Source: Aphanomyces cochlioides (Eukaryota; Oomycota; Saprolegniomycetes; Saprolegniales; Verrucalvaceae). From it: a stretch of DNA of 64,000 nucleotides. The stretch is from assembly GCA_019828595.1 (NCBI GenBank), contig JAHQRK010000011.1, forward strand, positions 1,798,001 to 1,862,000, given 5' to 3'. Of this stretch, positions 23,401-34,940 are shown piece by piece. Below the pieces are notes generated by a model that worked only from the letters and a program-made list of their open reading frames with translations, was not told where the DNA came from and did not search any database. The position numbers and the translations under genes are program-made. Position 1 is the first letter of the stretch, and each line of letters opens with the position of its first letter.

Positions 23401-23489
23401 GCAACAGTTTCTACGCAGGAATTCATGAATGAGCGCGCATTCTTCAAGCATGTAGATTGTACTTTCGTGTAGTGTCTGCTCCCATCCAT
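20425..23489 (-). CDS. protein with five tandem calponin-homology-like domains
   Basis: Twelve exons chain in frame into about 859 aa: 23489-23463, 23410-23303, 23253-22776, 22731-22470, 22431-22038, 21999-21953, 21906-21522, 21483-21301, 21263-20856, 20812-20648, 20604-20515, 20457-20425. Each repeat has an N-terminal W-L motif and a central (D/N)G-hydrophobic motif typical of CH domains: LLHWLNTL...LQNGAVLFEIAAA, CRWIRSLGI...FKDGVILCQIAAI, REWLTSMGI...LRNGSLLCNLLNR, VDWLRTQGY...VQNGILLLLLAAQ, EEWLKQLHI...FQNGLVLVDLIEK. Linkers are Pro-rich. CH domains bind actin or microtubules; tandem sets occur in fimbrin and flagellar proteins. Five in one short protein fits none that I know. The start ATG has a good context (GCCATGG). 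Its stop is 15 bp from the peptidase pseudogene stop. Confidence 0.8.
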
Positions 23490-23718
23490 GGCGCCAAAAG
23501 ATATCCACAACAGCCACGATGAGCAATGATTGGTCCATTTTGAATGTATTTTAAGCCAATAAATGCTATCTATGTGGTGTAACCGGAGAATGATCAATAT
23601 ATCCGGATCTTTGTACGGATAATTGTAGATGCCTCCGGATAATATAATAGCGTGAGCTGATTGGCTGGATGGTTTGCGGCTTGGACGTGTTGACTGGTTT
23701 CGTGGCGAAGAAAGGAAG

Positions 23719-24116
23719 ATGCTGCACCGCGTGACGAGTCGGCTCCGTTTGCATGGCGCTATGATGCAAAAGCGTAGCATGGGTTCGTCTCATGGACATG
23801 GTCACGGTCATGGACATTATCCTCACGGAATGCATTTCCATGTTGATCCCATGCACAAGAACGCCGGTCTTGCCTTCAGCGTCTTGACGTGGTTGTGGAT
23901 TTTCCACCGTGCCAAGGAAGATGGTGCGGTTCTCTTGGTACTAACGTCGCGATGAAGCTCAGAAAAGCTCATGTGTTTTTGTTGTAGGGATGGGAACATC
24001 CTTGGGACCACGGACACGGCCACGGACATGGCCATGGCGACCACCACGAAGGTCCCTATGAATATGAAAAAGAAGAAGTTGGCGCCCGACCTCGTTTGGT
24101 TGCTAAAGAAGACTAA
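23719..24116 (+). CDS. NDUFB2: NADH:ubiquinone oxidoreductase subunit NDUFB2-like
   Basis: Exons 23719-23937 and 23988-24116 (50-nt intron, phase 0) give 115 aa. The core is one membrane helix (AGLAFSVLTWLWIFHRAKED) followed by GAVLL-GWEHPWDH. This matches the plant/protist form of complex I beta subunit 2 (helix, RAK-DG, then G..HPW). A basic N-terminus suits mitochondrial import. His/Gly repeats flank the helix on both sides: HGHGHGHGHYPHG before it and GHGHGHGHGDHH after it. It is an accessory subunit of the complex I membrane arm. Stop is 87 bp from the convergent DNAAF9 stop. Confidence 0.82.
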
Positions 24117-24202
24117 GCATGTTTCTCCGTTGCAAGTAGTTAATGGGCGTGCACTCAATCAAGATATGCAAGGATATGCTTGTTCGGGCAACACATACTA
24201 CA

Positions 24203-27200
24203 TTACACGCATTGCTTGGTACGCTCTTCGCATCGAAGCAGGTCTTGCTCCAGTTCCATGTTGTGAAGCCGCGCAGCATCATTCTTCTTTGACAAATATG
24301 CATTGATAAACTCTTGAATGTTGGGATGGAACTCGTACTGGCCGCCAAAATAGTCGTAGTACGAGGTGCCATCAAACATGTAGCCGTCAGGGAGCGGGTC
24401 GGTGACGTGCGTCGCTTGAATTTCACGTTTCTCTTCAGGCGTTATTTGCCCTGGACGACGCACAGCTGCAACGGCAGAATGTCGCGCCGGGCAGCATAAT
24501 AGCAAGAGCTGGCGCAACTTATCAGCTTGAAGGTTGATGCCTGTGAAGACAAAGGAGCACACTGGGGCGGACTAGGCATAATCATTTGAAAAATGACGTG
24601 ATCTAAGCCTACCATCGGTGGCAAAGGTCGCAAGAAAGCCTTGGATCCAGTGTTTAAGTAGGAGTGGCTGTGTTGGTTGTCATTTGAAAAGGACAAGGAC
24701 GCTTCGAGAGTCCACACGCATCCACTTTCAGAAGCCAACGCAGAGATGTTGTCAGGTAGATCCACTTCCTTTTCAGTTGGATACACAGCACTTTGCTGCA
24801 CCTTTTCCATTGCCAATGCCTTATCAAAGTATGTGAATGATGGACTCAAACGCGAAGCACCTGTGCAAGCCTGAATCCTTTCAATTCAACCACTGGTGGT
24901 TGGAGAGGATAAACTGGCGTGGTCGTTTTGAGATTTGTGTGCGAGAAGAGCCCTCTCTACTCGTGCAATTGAATGACTAAGTAGTCCTTGACAGTATACC
25001 TGGATACAAGCAAGGAATCGATAGCGATCGACGTTGAGTTGCATTTCAAATCGCACAGCTGAGACATCAGTAGTTGGCACAACATAAGTAGATGGTGACG
25101 TTTGCCATTGTGGAAAGTGGGCATCCCGATAATTCACGTGGTCAGTTGTTTCAAAGCCGTCTAGCGCAAGCAAAGAAGACAAATCACCACAGTCACTGAA
25201 ACTCGCTGAACGCAAACAAAGCACGTCAGCGAACGGGTTTACTGCATCCACTCGCATGCGAAGACGATGCAATTGCGTTTTCGATAGCTCTTGAATACAT
25301 GTCAGGACAATTGTGGTGACAAAGCCGGCTGCAAGCTGGTCCCACAACTTTGGCACGGGATTAAAACTTTGTGGTTGATGCAGAGCGACACCAGACACAA
25401 CTGCTGTGACTGTGCTAAGCTTAAGTCGATGGCCTTGACGGGTAGACTTAATTGCCGCACACATCGTAATGGTATCGACATAGCCTAAACGGTATTCACG
25501 AAGAGAGGGACAATGGGGCTTACCAACGACAGTGAGTAAGATTCTCGGTCTGCGTTCCCACGAGTTATGAGAATTGATTCCATCCAGGGCAGAAGCAAGG
25601 CGACTAGGAATCAGTTGCGTAGAGTCTGTCTCATGGGGAATCTCGCGCGTGTCAACAATTACATGATGCCATCTAGATTTTAGCATCAACTCTGTGCGGA
25701 ATATGAAAGTTAAGAACGTACTCATTGGTACTGCTCGACACTTCGATCAAAGAACAAGCAATCGACTGGACATCGCTTCCCGGTACACCCACGAAGACAG
25801 TGACGGGCACATTGATAGGATCGGCATGTGACTTCGGTTTTATCCATGTGGACACTGGGTTGAGCCCACTTTTTGCGATAAACCATTGAGGAAAGAAGCG
25901 ATTTTTGACCTGGCCCTGGTCATCGTGCTCAAGAAGCTTGTCACAGCCTCGCTGAAATCCTACTGGAATCTTGGTCTCTTGGTCATTGACATCTACACCG
26001 TTTTCAAGATTAATCTAACGCCTAACAAACCGCTAGGTTTGATGAGTGGTATGTCCAAAGCTGCGGCTGAGTGCTTCCATTTCTCCAAGACACCTAACAA
26101 CGCTTCTTGCATACGAGATCCTGCCAACAGTGGCAATGCAATTGATGTTGAGTTGACTTGGCATGGGAGGCATTTATGAACCTGCACTTAGATGTTTATT
26201 CTTGGAACCACAAAAAAGGACTTACAGAATTTTTCGGTTCGTCACGAAATTCTATCACAATCAGAAGGAGTTCTTCGTGTGGAGTGGGCAGGATTCGAAT
26301 TGCTTTTGCGTCCGTTGGGAACGAAACGATAAGAGGTTGACAAGATGGGGAATGCAATACAAATCCCTACAATGGTCTTAAGCTTCGAGGAGAAAGCACA
26401 ACAAGCCTGAGAGTATGTTTTGAGGCGGCCAGTTAGTGCTGGCATATGATCGGAATGGATCAAAATTGAGGCGTGAGGAATGCTATCGCCAATCTCACGG
26501 CCAACTCGCAGAACATTTTCCAGCTAAGATAACACATGAGCACAATATTCTTGTGTGTGGCTCAACCATGTATTCTGACTGGAGGACATCGTCAACATGA
26601 CTGGCAAAGTCAGCTTCTTGTCCAGCTTGAATCCACGTTTTTACTCTGGCAAAATCCGCCGTGAGAATTAGAGCTTCATTTTTCTCTTCATGTGGATCAA
26701 ACAGAACAGTGTCACCGACAATTATGGAGCCTAATATCTCTCCGGGCACCACAATGCTAAGGAAGCATTAGAATACCAAACTGGTAGTTGGTCGAACCTT
26801 GGGATTGAGTTCAATGTGACGGTGATATAGGCATGTGCCCACTCTATCGATAGGTTTGGATACATTTCAAGGTACAGACGCACTTGCAGATGAAAGTGCA
26901 GTGGGCTCGCCACAAGCGTCAATATATTCCGCGTTCACTGTCAACTGGGTTGCCAGTGCTTTCAGCCCAGGGCCAAGCCGCTTTGCATACAATTGAGAGG
27001 CCAACGCCTGCACATTTTCGACACATTTTTTGAGGGGTTCTGATTGACATCAAATCAGATACTGAGTGAGCGACAACGCTTTACCGTTGTTTTTTGTCAT
27101 AGCAACAAATTCACTAAGGACATCGGCATGGACCTAAAGATTGCCATCACGTAGAAAGATTACTCCTGATATCTTCTTACATCCAATGCGGCCAAATACA

Positions 27201-28391
27201 GCTCGATCAAATGGCGGGTATCCAATGCATTGTTGGGGATTGAATCGTAACGATCAAGTTTCTCCAATGATGGGTGGACCAATGCTTCAGTGTCGACAAT
27301 ACGAACGCCACATTTTCCAGTTCCAACAAAGTAAGTCCTCGCAGCACGCAGTCCTGTGAGTGGATCTTCAGCCACAACTGTGAAATGAGACGCTGCGAAT
27401 CCTCGTACACCCTACGAAATCAAAATTTAGATGTAAATGAAAGAAACGTGTCTACCGCATGTGCAGGTGTTATTGCCTTCGAGGCAGTAGCGGTTGGGGT
27501 TGCTGTCCGAGTGCCAAAGAGTAGTCGTGCACCGCGGTGGTTTGGTTTGACCAGACCACGAGCTTCGTCGCGGATCGTTCCAAATTCATAAAAGCTCGTC
27601 AAATCGTCCCCAGCATCAACTTCGGAGAGAGCGGTACGGTCTGCTGGGGTAGAATTCTCTAGCTTGTCAAGGAACCCATCAAAATGGTGTAGCAACGTTG
27701 GTGCCGCGTCGTTTACAAGACGCCGTGCGCAGTATGCATCAAGAAATTTCATGCGATTTGCAAGGGAGCCAGTACAATTCAAAACATTGTGGTGCATCGT
27801 GAAGAATCCTCGGCCTGAAATTTCATCGAGACCGTAGGCTTGCACGAGGGGCCATTTCTCTGCAGTCATCTTTGGATCGGATTTCGTGTCCACTGGGATT
27901 CCAATTGTAGCATGTGGCTCGGTCATATCACGGAAAGCTTGAATTTTCTTCAATTCACGGACGTCTTGAGGCATGTCATCCGTGGCCACATACTCGGTGA
28001 CATTTCGCCATGAACTGATTAATGGTAAGAGGAAGGTCGCGCTGTCGCTATCAAGGATGTAAAATATTGATATCGCGCGACTTGTCAAGACAATCACAAT
28101 ATCTTCAAGGTTCTCAAATTGCTGAGGAATGACTTGCTCGCCAAGCAATTCTTGACCAGATTTGCCCAAGAATAAATACTTCAATGCAGCTTGAGATCCT
28201 TGAGAATACAGTCCGTCCGCACCACCCACTAGAAGTATAGCATCGCATTCGTTGTCCTTGCAGAGCTCTTGGAGCTGCTTTACTCGATGGAAGCTGTCCT
28301 GTCCCGTGAACACGCACCTCTGCATCTTAGTCGAGATTGTACTTTGAAGAGTCGCGCGCGTTTTTAAAATGGATCGATCGTGATTGGACAT
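24203..28391 (-). CDS. DNAAF9: dynein axonemal assembly factor DNAAF9/Shulin-like
   Basis: A large first exon, 28391-27456, is followed by about ten smaller exons with introns of about 40-50 nt. Features shared with the family as I know it: an early segment with DAILLVGGADGLYSQGSQ, then LLPLISSWRNV, AEKWPLVQAYGLDEISGRGF, an ARTYFVGT exon, a later PVTVFVGVPGSD segment, and a C-terminal exon with DPLPDGYMFDGTSYYDYFG and FHPNIQEFINAYL. Shulin packages outer-arm dynein for delivery into cilia, so this fits a zoospore-forming oomycete. The start could be 28391 or the ATG at 28325. Several middle exon borders (26.0-27.0 kb) were not fully resolved. Estimated length is about 1,200 aa. Confidence 0.78.
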
Positions 28392-28515
28392 AAGTTATCC
28401 AATCGTATGGCAAAATGATTCTATTTTCAACCAATCAAAACTCAATAAAAATGTTGAATAGTTTCATGTCACTCGACGTTTAAATCAAACGAAGCACACA
28501 CATACACAGTCAGGT

Positions 28516-31299
28516 CTACTTATTCACAGGAGGGGGTGGAGTCTTTGCCATAGGCTGCTGTGGCTTCTGCGGGTTGTTTGTTGATGGAGGTGGGGTCTTG
28601 GACACGGGGGGACTGGCACTATTGTTGCGCGGTGTTCGTTTCGCCGGCGCTTTGGCGCGTTTTGCAGCTTGGTTGTCGACTTGACCTGGCATGGGGCGCT
28701 TGGGAGCACCTTTGGCATCCTTGGGGGATACAGGAGTGCTTCCACCGGGTGACTTCTTTTCTTTGGACGCGTCCGAACCGCGCATGAGGGCGTCGATCGG
28801 GTCTTCGCCCATATCTGTGCTATCGTCTGGAATGCCCAGGTCCCCCAAAAAATCTGACGAATCCATGTCGTCCAAGCTGTCGCTCAGTCGGGAGCTCGTG
28901 TTGATCGCAGTGGCCTGAGGACGCTGGGCGGGTGGTTGATTCATTCTCAAGCCAGGGTTAGGCGATGCCATTCGTTGCTGATTATTTGGGGGCTGCTGCT
29001 GCTGTTGACTACCAGGATTAGGCTGTCCATACATGGGCCTCTGCTGTTGCTGTTGTTGCTGCTGCTGGCCGTTCATAGCTGTCTGTCGGTTGAAGCCCCC
29101 TTGGTTTGGCATGTTTGGATTATTGCCTTGGTTGTTGTTGGCCATACCAGGGCGTTGTTGACCTGGCGATGCTTGGTTGGGCTTATGCTGGTTGTGCTGC
29201 TGATTTGGCATTTGTCGTTGGTTTTGCTGTTGGTTTTGCTGCATTTGCATGTGCATTTGATGCTGCATTTGCTGGCTCATGCGTGCATTTTGCTGCTGGG
29301 CGTTGTTTCCTGGTGGTTGCTGTGGCTGTCCAGGTTGGCCCATCGAAGGGTTGTATCCTGGAGTAGCACCACTTGGAGGGCCACCAGGCCTACCGCCATT
29401 GTTGTTACCTTGACCTGGACCTTGACCTGGGAGTCCTCCACCTTGTTGTCCAGGAGCCATAAGTGCTGGAGCACCAGTCGGTGCAGGGGCGTTTTCTGGT
29501 GAGCTATCCATGGAAGTTCCCTTAGCTGCACGAGCTCCCATTGTGACTGCGAGGTGTTGCAGGCGAGTCTTCAGTGTGTTGAAGTTGCCATACACATCTC
29601 GTCCAGAGGCAGTTCGATAGAGCGAATCTTCCAACCGCCGGGCCATGTCGGGCAACCGACGGATCCATTCTGTGGGCGCATCGGGCTTGCGTTGTTGTAG
29701 AAGACTCACAATTTTGGCGATCATCTTTCTTCGAAGTGGCACATCACTCTCAGATTGCCACACGTTGGTTGTTTTCCCAGGAGCTTGAGACACCATTTGG
29801 CCGGGAGCATTTCCAGCGCCTCCTTGAGCCATTTGTGATGCATTAGCTAATTGGTTCTGAGGGGCATTCGTCGGAGGGGAAACACCAGGTCGAGCAGGTG
29901 TAGCCGATGGAGGTGAAGCTGAAGGAGCTCCAGGCGGGTGATTTGGAGCATTTGCTGCTGATGCTGGTCCTGAAGGAGACGTTCGCGGTATTGAATTGCT
30001 GTCCATACCAATTAGTGACGGAGGTTGATTGGCTTGAGGAGGTATTCCAGGGGATGGTTGCGCTGATGGTTGGTTGCGCGGGTAACCCGATTGCATTTGA
30101 TTGTTGGGTTGCATGCCAGGAGGCATGTTCCCCATAAAGTTTCCACCATTTGGGTTGTGTTGCTGCATTTGTTGCATACGTTGCATGTTTGCCATGCAAT
30201 GTTGCTGCGTTACTCGGAGAACTTCAGGCGGCGGAGGGATCAAATCTGGTTGTGCACTCAGCATACTTTTCAGTTTAGCCAGTTCTTCTTCGTAGTTTGT
30301 TGGGAAATTTGACGAGCTCATCGATGATTGCCGCATTAGCGTCGCGTTTGGGTTCGAATTCATGCTCATCGTCCTGGTCAGCTGCTGGTATGGCGGTCGC
30401 GGTTGGTTTGCTTGTTGTGGAGGTGGCTGATTGTATCCGCCGTACATTGGCCCACCTGGAACATTTGGGTTACCCATCATCATACGCTGATGCTGAGGTT
30501 GTCCGTAAGGTGGCTGCTGCGAGGATGGTCCCATGGAATTGTACTGACTCATGCCAGGATGAGCACCAGGAGGCACATTTGATCCGCCTTGATTAATGTG
30601 AGGTCGCGCTCCCGGAGGTCCACCCATCGAGGAGGGCGCACCAGGGTTGTCTGGCATAAGAAGGGTCGTCAGCAAGGAGGACTGGTCGGAGGATTCTGAC
30701 ATGCGTGGTCCACCTGGGACCCCACCAGGTTTGGGGGCATTGGCACCGCTGTTTTGGTTCAAAGGTGGTCCGTTGGAAGGTCGCGAGACATTCGGGTCGC
30801 TTGTCGAGTCTTTTCGGCCCATTGAGTTATTGTGATGCATATTGCCATTGTTGCCCATGTTGGTTTGACTTCCAGGTGCATTGTTAGAAGGGATATTGAC
30901 TTGATTGGGCTTGTCATGATTCATGTGCGGGTTTCGAGCATGGTTTGGGGCGTGGGCAGGATGTGGGTTTTTTGATTTGTCATCGTCATTGTTCTTGTCC
31001 ATTTCAAAGAACATGGGATTGTCGTCATGGAATCCATCGTTTCGGCCGCTGGGCATGTCTGAGTTCGGGCCGGACGAACTTGCCTGATTGTTGTTGCTTC
31101 CTCCAGGGGCATTGTTTGGGTGAGCACCAGGGAAGCCAGTACCAAGGCTGGCGATTCCTGTTGGAGTGCCAACGCTGAAGGGTATCTGGCCAGGCGAATC
31201 CAATCCAGATCCCATCAATGGACCGCCCATATCGGGGCCACCGAAATCAAGTTCGCCCAGCAGATCATCGTTTCCAAATTCAAGTCCAAATGTGTTCAT
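28516..31299 (-). CDS. Q/N/P/G-rich KIX-domain protein (MED15/coactivator-like)
   Basis: A single exon of 927 aa. An acidic N-terminus (NTFGLEFGNDDLLGELDFGG) leads into long low-complexity tracts rich in Asn, Gly, Pro, Met and Gln, including polyglutamine near residue 750. A compact folded segment around residues 511-590 (VWQSESDVPLRRKMIAKIVS... RRLPDMARRLEDSLYRTA... LKTRLQHLA) has the three-helix pattern of KIX domains, which bind activator peptides in CBP/p300 and Mediator MED15. A second acidic patch (DDMDSSDFLGDLGIPDDSTD) and a basic Lys/Pro tail follow. Likely nuclear transcriptional co-regulator; MED15 versus another KIX protein cannot be decided. TATA-like TATATA lies just upstream, near 31331. 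Confidence 0.75.
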   Translation of the reverse strand: MNTFGLEFGNDDLLGELDFGGPDMGGPLMGSGLDSPGQIPFSVGTPTGIASLGTGFPGAHPNNAPGGSNNNQASSSGPNSDMPSGRNDGFHDDNPMFFEMDKNNDDDKSKNPHPAHAPNHARNPHMNHDKPNQVNIPSNNAPGSQTNMGNNGNMHHNNSMGRKDSTSDPNVSRPSNGPPLNQNSGANAPKPGGVPGGPRMSESSDQSSLLTTLLMPDNPGAPSSMGGPPGARPHINQGGSNVPPGAHPGMSQYNSMGPSSQQPPYGQPQHQRMMMGNPNVPGGPMYGGYNQPPPQQANQPRPPYQQLTRTMSMNSNPNATLMRQSSMSSSNFPTNYEEELAKLKSMLSAQPDLIPPPPEVLRVTQQHCMANMQRMQQMQQHNPNGGNFMGNMPPGMQPNNQMQSGYPRNQPSAQPSPGIPPQANQPPSLIGMDSNSIPRTSPSGPASAANAPNHPPGAPSASPPSATPARPGVSPPTNAPQNQLANASQMAQGGAGNAPGQMVSQAPGKTTNVWQSESDVPLRRKMIAKIVSLLQQRKPDAPTEWIRRLPDMARRLEDSLYRTASGRDVYGNFNTLKTRLQHLAVTMGARAAKGTSMDSSPENAPAPTGAPALMAPGQQGGGLPGQGPGQGNNNGGRPGGPPSGATPGYNPSMGQPGQPQQPPGNNAQQQNARMSQQMQHQMHMQMQQNQQQNQRQMPNQQHNQHKPNQASPGQQRPGMANNNQGNNPNMPNQGGFNRQTAMNGQQQQQQQQQRPMYGQPNPGSQQQQQPPNNQQRMASPNPGLRMNQPPAQRPQATAINTSSRLSDSLDDMDSSDFLGDLGIPDDSTDMGEDPIDALMRGSDASKEKKSPGGSTPVSPKDAKGAPKRPMPGQVDNQAAKRAKAPAKRTPRNNSASPPVSKTPPPSTNNPQKPQQPMAKTPPPPVNK

Positions 31300-32979
31300 C
31301 GCGGACTTTGTCTTACCGTGAACGGAGGCTGATATATACTGAGGAGTTGAGCAATCACCGAGTCAATCTCTTTTCTCCACAAATTTCGTCTCTTTCTCGC
31401 AGGAAACTACTACTCCGTGGACAACACTCTCCGCTGTGCGCGCAGTTCAGCGGCTGGAGTTAAAAATAAAATAAAATAAAGTCTCACAAAAACGCAAGGC
31501 TCAAATTATTCAAACCCGAGCATTGCATGCGAAAAACCTCTGAAAAATAATACATCGTGTGTGCCGAAATCCTCAGTCAGTCGTTCCATCAAGCCAACGC
31601 TCGTATCGTTCCATACATCATACCAGTGTCAGCATACCGCGCTTAGGGTTCCAGCCACTCTCACTCGCCCTACTTGCATTTTCCGCTTTCCGACACCGCA
31701 GGCATGAAGTGCGCATCAAGTTTGGCAGACTTTTGTGTCTTTTTTGTTCGGGCTCACACACAGACATACAAATTCCAAGTCTAAAATCTACATTTTTATA
31801 CAATGCGCCAGAGGATACGCCGATTGGCGCTTGAATTTAAATTGCCCTACCCCGCTTGAAATAAATATATTCAAATTAATTGCACTCTCTTGAAATTTGT
31901 ATGCAATAATTTAAATTTAAGACACAGAGGTCGCCAGAACATCGAACTTTGGCGTGATCCAATCATCGCCGTCCGTTATTGTAGTCCCTTCTCTCGTGTA
32001 TACAAACTTCCATATAAATTCTAAAAGGTTAGGGTTGCAGATTTAACCAGCTGGTACACTCTACAGTACAGAGCTCGGTATCCGGCATTTTGGTAGTATC
32101 CGGATCGTCGCGCAAGGGTGTCGCTCCTCAATTGTCGACGTGGTCGCTTGGCGACTCCCCCCATGACGTGGACTGGGAGCTTGAGGCTGCTTGGCGCTGG
32201 AAAGAATCAACGTAGCGAGACGATAGAACATGGAAAACGTAAACATAACGAGAGACCCACATTGTACACTGTATACATGAAGATACGTCGAGGAATGTGT
32301 GAGAAGCAGCAACACACACGAAACACTGACATCGATCCACTTGTCTGAACCGCACTCTGGCACGATCAAATTCGCTGCTGTCGAATGTTTGGTCATTGTT
32401 TTCGTAACACGAATTCAAAGAAAGCCTCGCAAATCGAGATCGTAGGAGGAATAATGTATTGTCAGACGATTCAGTCGCCATGGCGCGGCCACGTGTGGAA
32501 TTCATCGCTGACGTGCCATCCCGCTCCATGTCCCATGCACGTCCAAATTCGCGCTGCTCAACTCTGATGTGGCTTGGAACTCATTGAGAATAAGTAGAAG
32601 CTCTAGTGAAGCATGCCTTGCCAAAGGAAACAGATGCGTGGCCTTTTCCATGAATATCGACCAGCCCTTCACCGCTGTCTTGTCCACGCGTCAGGTTTGA
32701 TTGAGGCTGCTGGCGATGGCTGCAAGCCACATGGCACATTCATTGAGGTCATACGTCTGAAAAAATTGGTTAGATGCTGCAAGAGCATAGCCTAAACCAC
32801 GAGAGTTTAAAGACGCCGAGGCGCCATCTCGTCCTTGCCGAGGGAGATGCTAACCGTCTCTCGGTTCAACGAACACAATTTCATAGTTGTAATTAACGTA
32901 CCAGTCAATTTTCAATTGGTCCCGACTTCGATCCCACGCTAGGAAATAATTTATCCAAGATCTTGAACGGTCATCTGCC
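31300..32979. other. AT-rich intergenic region, one interrupted minus-strand frame
   Basis: Between 31450 and 32060 the DNA is AT-rich with TTTAAAT-type words and no gene. On the minus strand, about 32750-32502, one frame reads YDLNECAMWLAAIASSLNQT, then TGA, then RVDKTAVKGWSIFMEKATHL in the same frame, preceded by a good acceptor (TTTTTTCAG). The first half resembles the end of a PH domain. With no start and an internal stop, I treat it as a possible gene relic. Confidence 0.35.
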
Positions 32980-33892
32980 ATGACGACGGCGACGTTTGAC
33001 GCTCAGTTGGAGAAGGGCGAGCAGGGATTCGGCATATACTTCACGAAGAACCACGAAGGACGCGTCGTCGTTGAAGGATTTGTGTCTAGTGAGAACAACG
33101 ACGTAGGACCGGCGGAACGACTTGGCATTATTGCGATCGATGATGTCTTGGAACGGATCAATGGTGTCAATGTGACCGACATGGACACTGCACAGGTGAT
33201 ACAGCTACTTCGAGATACACCGCAAGGACTCAATGTTCTCACGTTACGAAGACCAGAGCCGCCTCTTGAAGACGACGTCAAAAGTGATGCTTGGTGGCGA
33301 GAATTTGAAGCTCTTCGTGAAGCTGAGCTCGCAAGGTGGAACGCTTCGCTTCTCTCCGAATCTGAATTTTGCGATTACTTGTACAACGAAAGCGATGCAC
33401 AACAGAAGTCGTATTTGCGGCAGCAATATCCAACGCTCCTTGCGCATTACCAGCGCCAATTCAGTGTACGTTGCAGTCGACTTGTATGTGTGGATTTAGA
33501 TTGAGTAGGAATGGCCAGCGGCTACACTCGTTTGCAAGCCAACTGCGTATCAATGCCCAGCACTAACTACTGGATCACGACAAGCTTCAGTGATTGCGCC
33601 GTCTGCATGTTTGACCACATTGCTAGATTGCATTCGTGTCAAATTCGGCTGGACACGGGACGAAACAAACGCATTCATCCAAACTTTACAGAGCCAACAC
33701 GGCATCATTTCCACGTTGGATCTCGTCTGCCACCTCCGTCACATTGATGGCATCAAGCCACTCCTCCAGCAATCAGCTCGACAGTCATTTCCAAGGCTTA
33801 CCAACCGCATGTGGGTCTTTATGATCGAGTCAGCGCTCCATGGGCTTTCACCAGAAGAGCTCACATACGTCGATCAGTTTAGTCGCCAATAA
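32980..33892 (+). CDS. PDZ-domain protein
   Basis: Exons 32980-33465 and 33509-33892 join across a 43-nt phase-0 intron (GTACGT...TAG), giving 289 aa. Residues about 8-90 form a PDZ domain: GFGIYF as the carboxylate-binding loop, then a Gly-rich turn, AERLGIIAIDDVLERINGVN and DMDTAQVIQLLRDTP. A charged helical middle (WWREFEALREAELARW) and a second helical region follow, rich in Leu and ending ALHGLSPEELTYVDQF. PDZ domains bind protein C-termini, so this is probably a scaffold. No membrane segment is seen. Convergent with the ARM gene, 103 bp apart. Confidence 0.85.
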
Positions 33893-33995
33893 AAATTACT
33901 ATGGTCTTGTTACAGCTGAATTGAAAATGCGTCGAGACAACTTGTGGCTTGGGAAACCATTTCTTGACATAGCTCTACTGCAGAAGAGTTATCGT

Positions 33996-34940
33996 TTAAG
34001 CCATATCTTTGTACATGCCATGTTTCGACAAGTGCTGTAAAATTAGCTTGGAGTTCTCGGCTTGTCGTGGTGTCAACCTGTTGTCAAGGCAAAAGCTTGT
34101 GGTGGACTCGAGAATGCTTTCTAATGCACCGTCTTGGGCGTTTTTGATCGCTAAACATTCCAACTCATGATAGTTCTCAGCAGAAGAACATACCTGATAG
34201 ATTGCCTGTCAGGTTCACAAAAAGCTGCAAGATGTCGGTGCTCCATTCACCGTCATCGGTGGATTCGAGCAAGTCTGTGGCTAAAGTGTGTATCACAGGC
34301 AGTTCAAGCAGGGTCGCTGTTGAAGAGTCTACTCCATCGCTAATTCAGCCGAATGGAATACAGCTTACCCCGCATGGCGAGATTACAGAGCAAGCGGATG
34401 CAAGCGCTGCGCACGGTAGTTGAGATGGTTACATCGTCATAAACTGTAGCCACAACAACTTCAATCTCTGCATCGTGCATCAATGTTTGGTTTGTCGCTA
34501 AGCATGACTTGAGATCGAATTTTCAATCCAATGCAACGTACAGTGGATCGTAAGATTGCTGAGTGTGATCAACAGAGCGTAGGTTGTTTCGTCGTCATGG
34601 CTCGTCCGGAGAAGGTCAATCAGAAGTGCAATGCCGCCCATTTCCCCAATCTGGGTCTGAAACTCCTCTAAACACCCATGAGCACTGAAAGCACGACATG
34701 CGCCTTACTGAATACGGCTAGTTCGCATAAGCGAAGCACAGCTTTCGGTGTTGATCGATCGCGCAACATGGCAAGCAATTCGTAAACATTGGCATCCTCC
34801 CAGTGCACATCGTCAGCGGCGGCACCTTCGGCATTTTTCAAAGATGTGGAGTCCTTTTCTGCAAGCCACGCAACAGCGACGCCTGCACAGACAAGCCCGA
34901 CGAGCGCACCTCCAACCACAATCACATGGCTTCGTTCCAT
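33996..34940 (-). CDS. N-terminally anchored armadillo-repeat protein
   Basis: Five exons, 34940-34709, 34667-34542, 34497-34369, 34316-34194 and 34150-33996, with phase-1 introns at every join, give 254 aa. The N-terminus MERSHVIVVGGALVGLVCAG is a membrane anchor. Helical repeats with ARM-like spacing follow: NVYELLAMLRDRSTPKAVLR, IALLIDLLRTSHDDETTYAL, VRSACIRLLCNLAMR, DILQLFVNLTGNLS. The uniform phase suggests that the exons are repeat units. Anchored ARM proteins such as ARMC10 sit on mitochondrial or ER membranes, but that location is inferred. Divergent from IFT20 across 412 bp. Confidence 0.78.

Noticed and set aside
28936..29502. 188-codon plus-strand frame rich in Leu, looking like a membrane protein
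   Set aside because: Antisense of the poly-Gln/Asn region of the KIX protein, whose complement naturally reads as Leu/Val.
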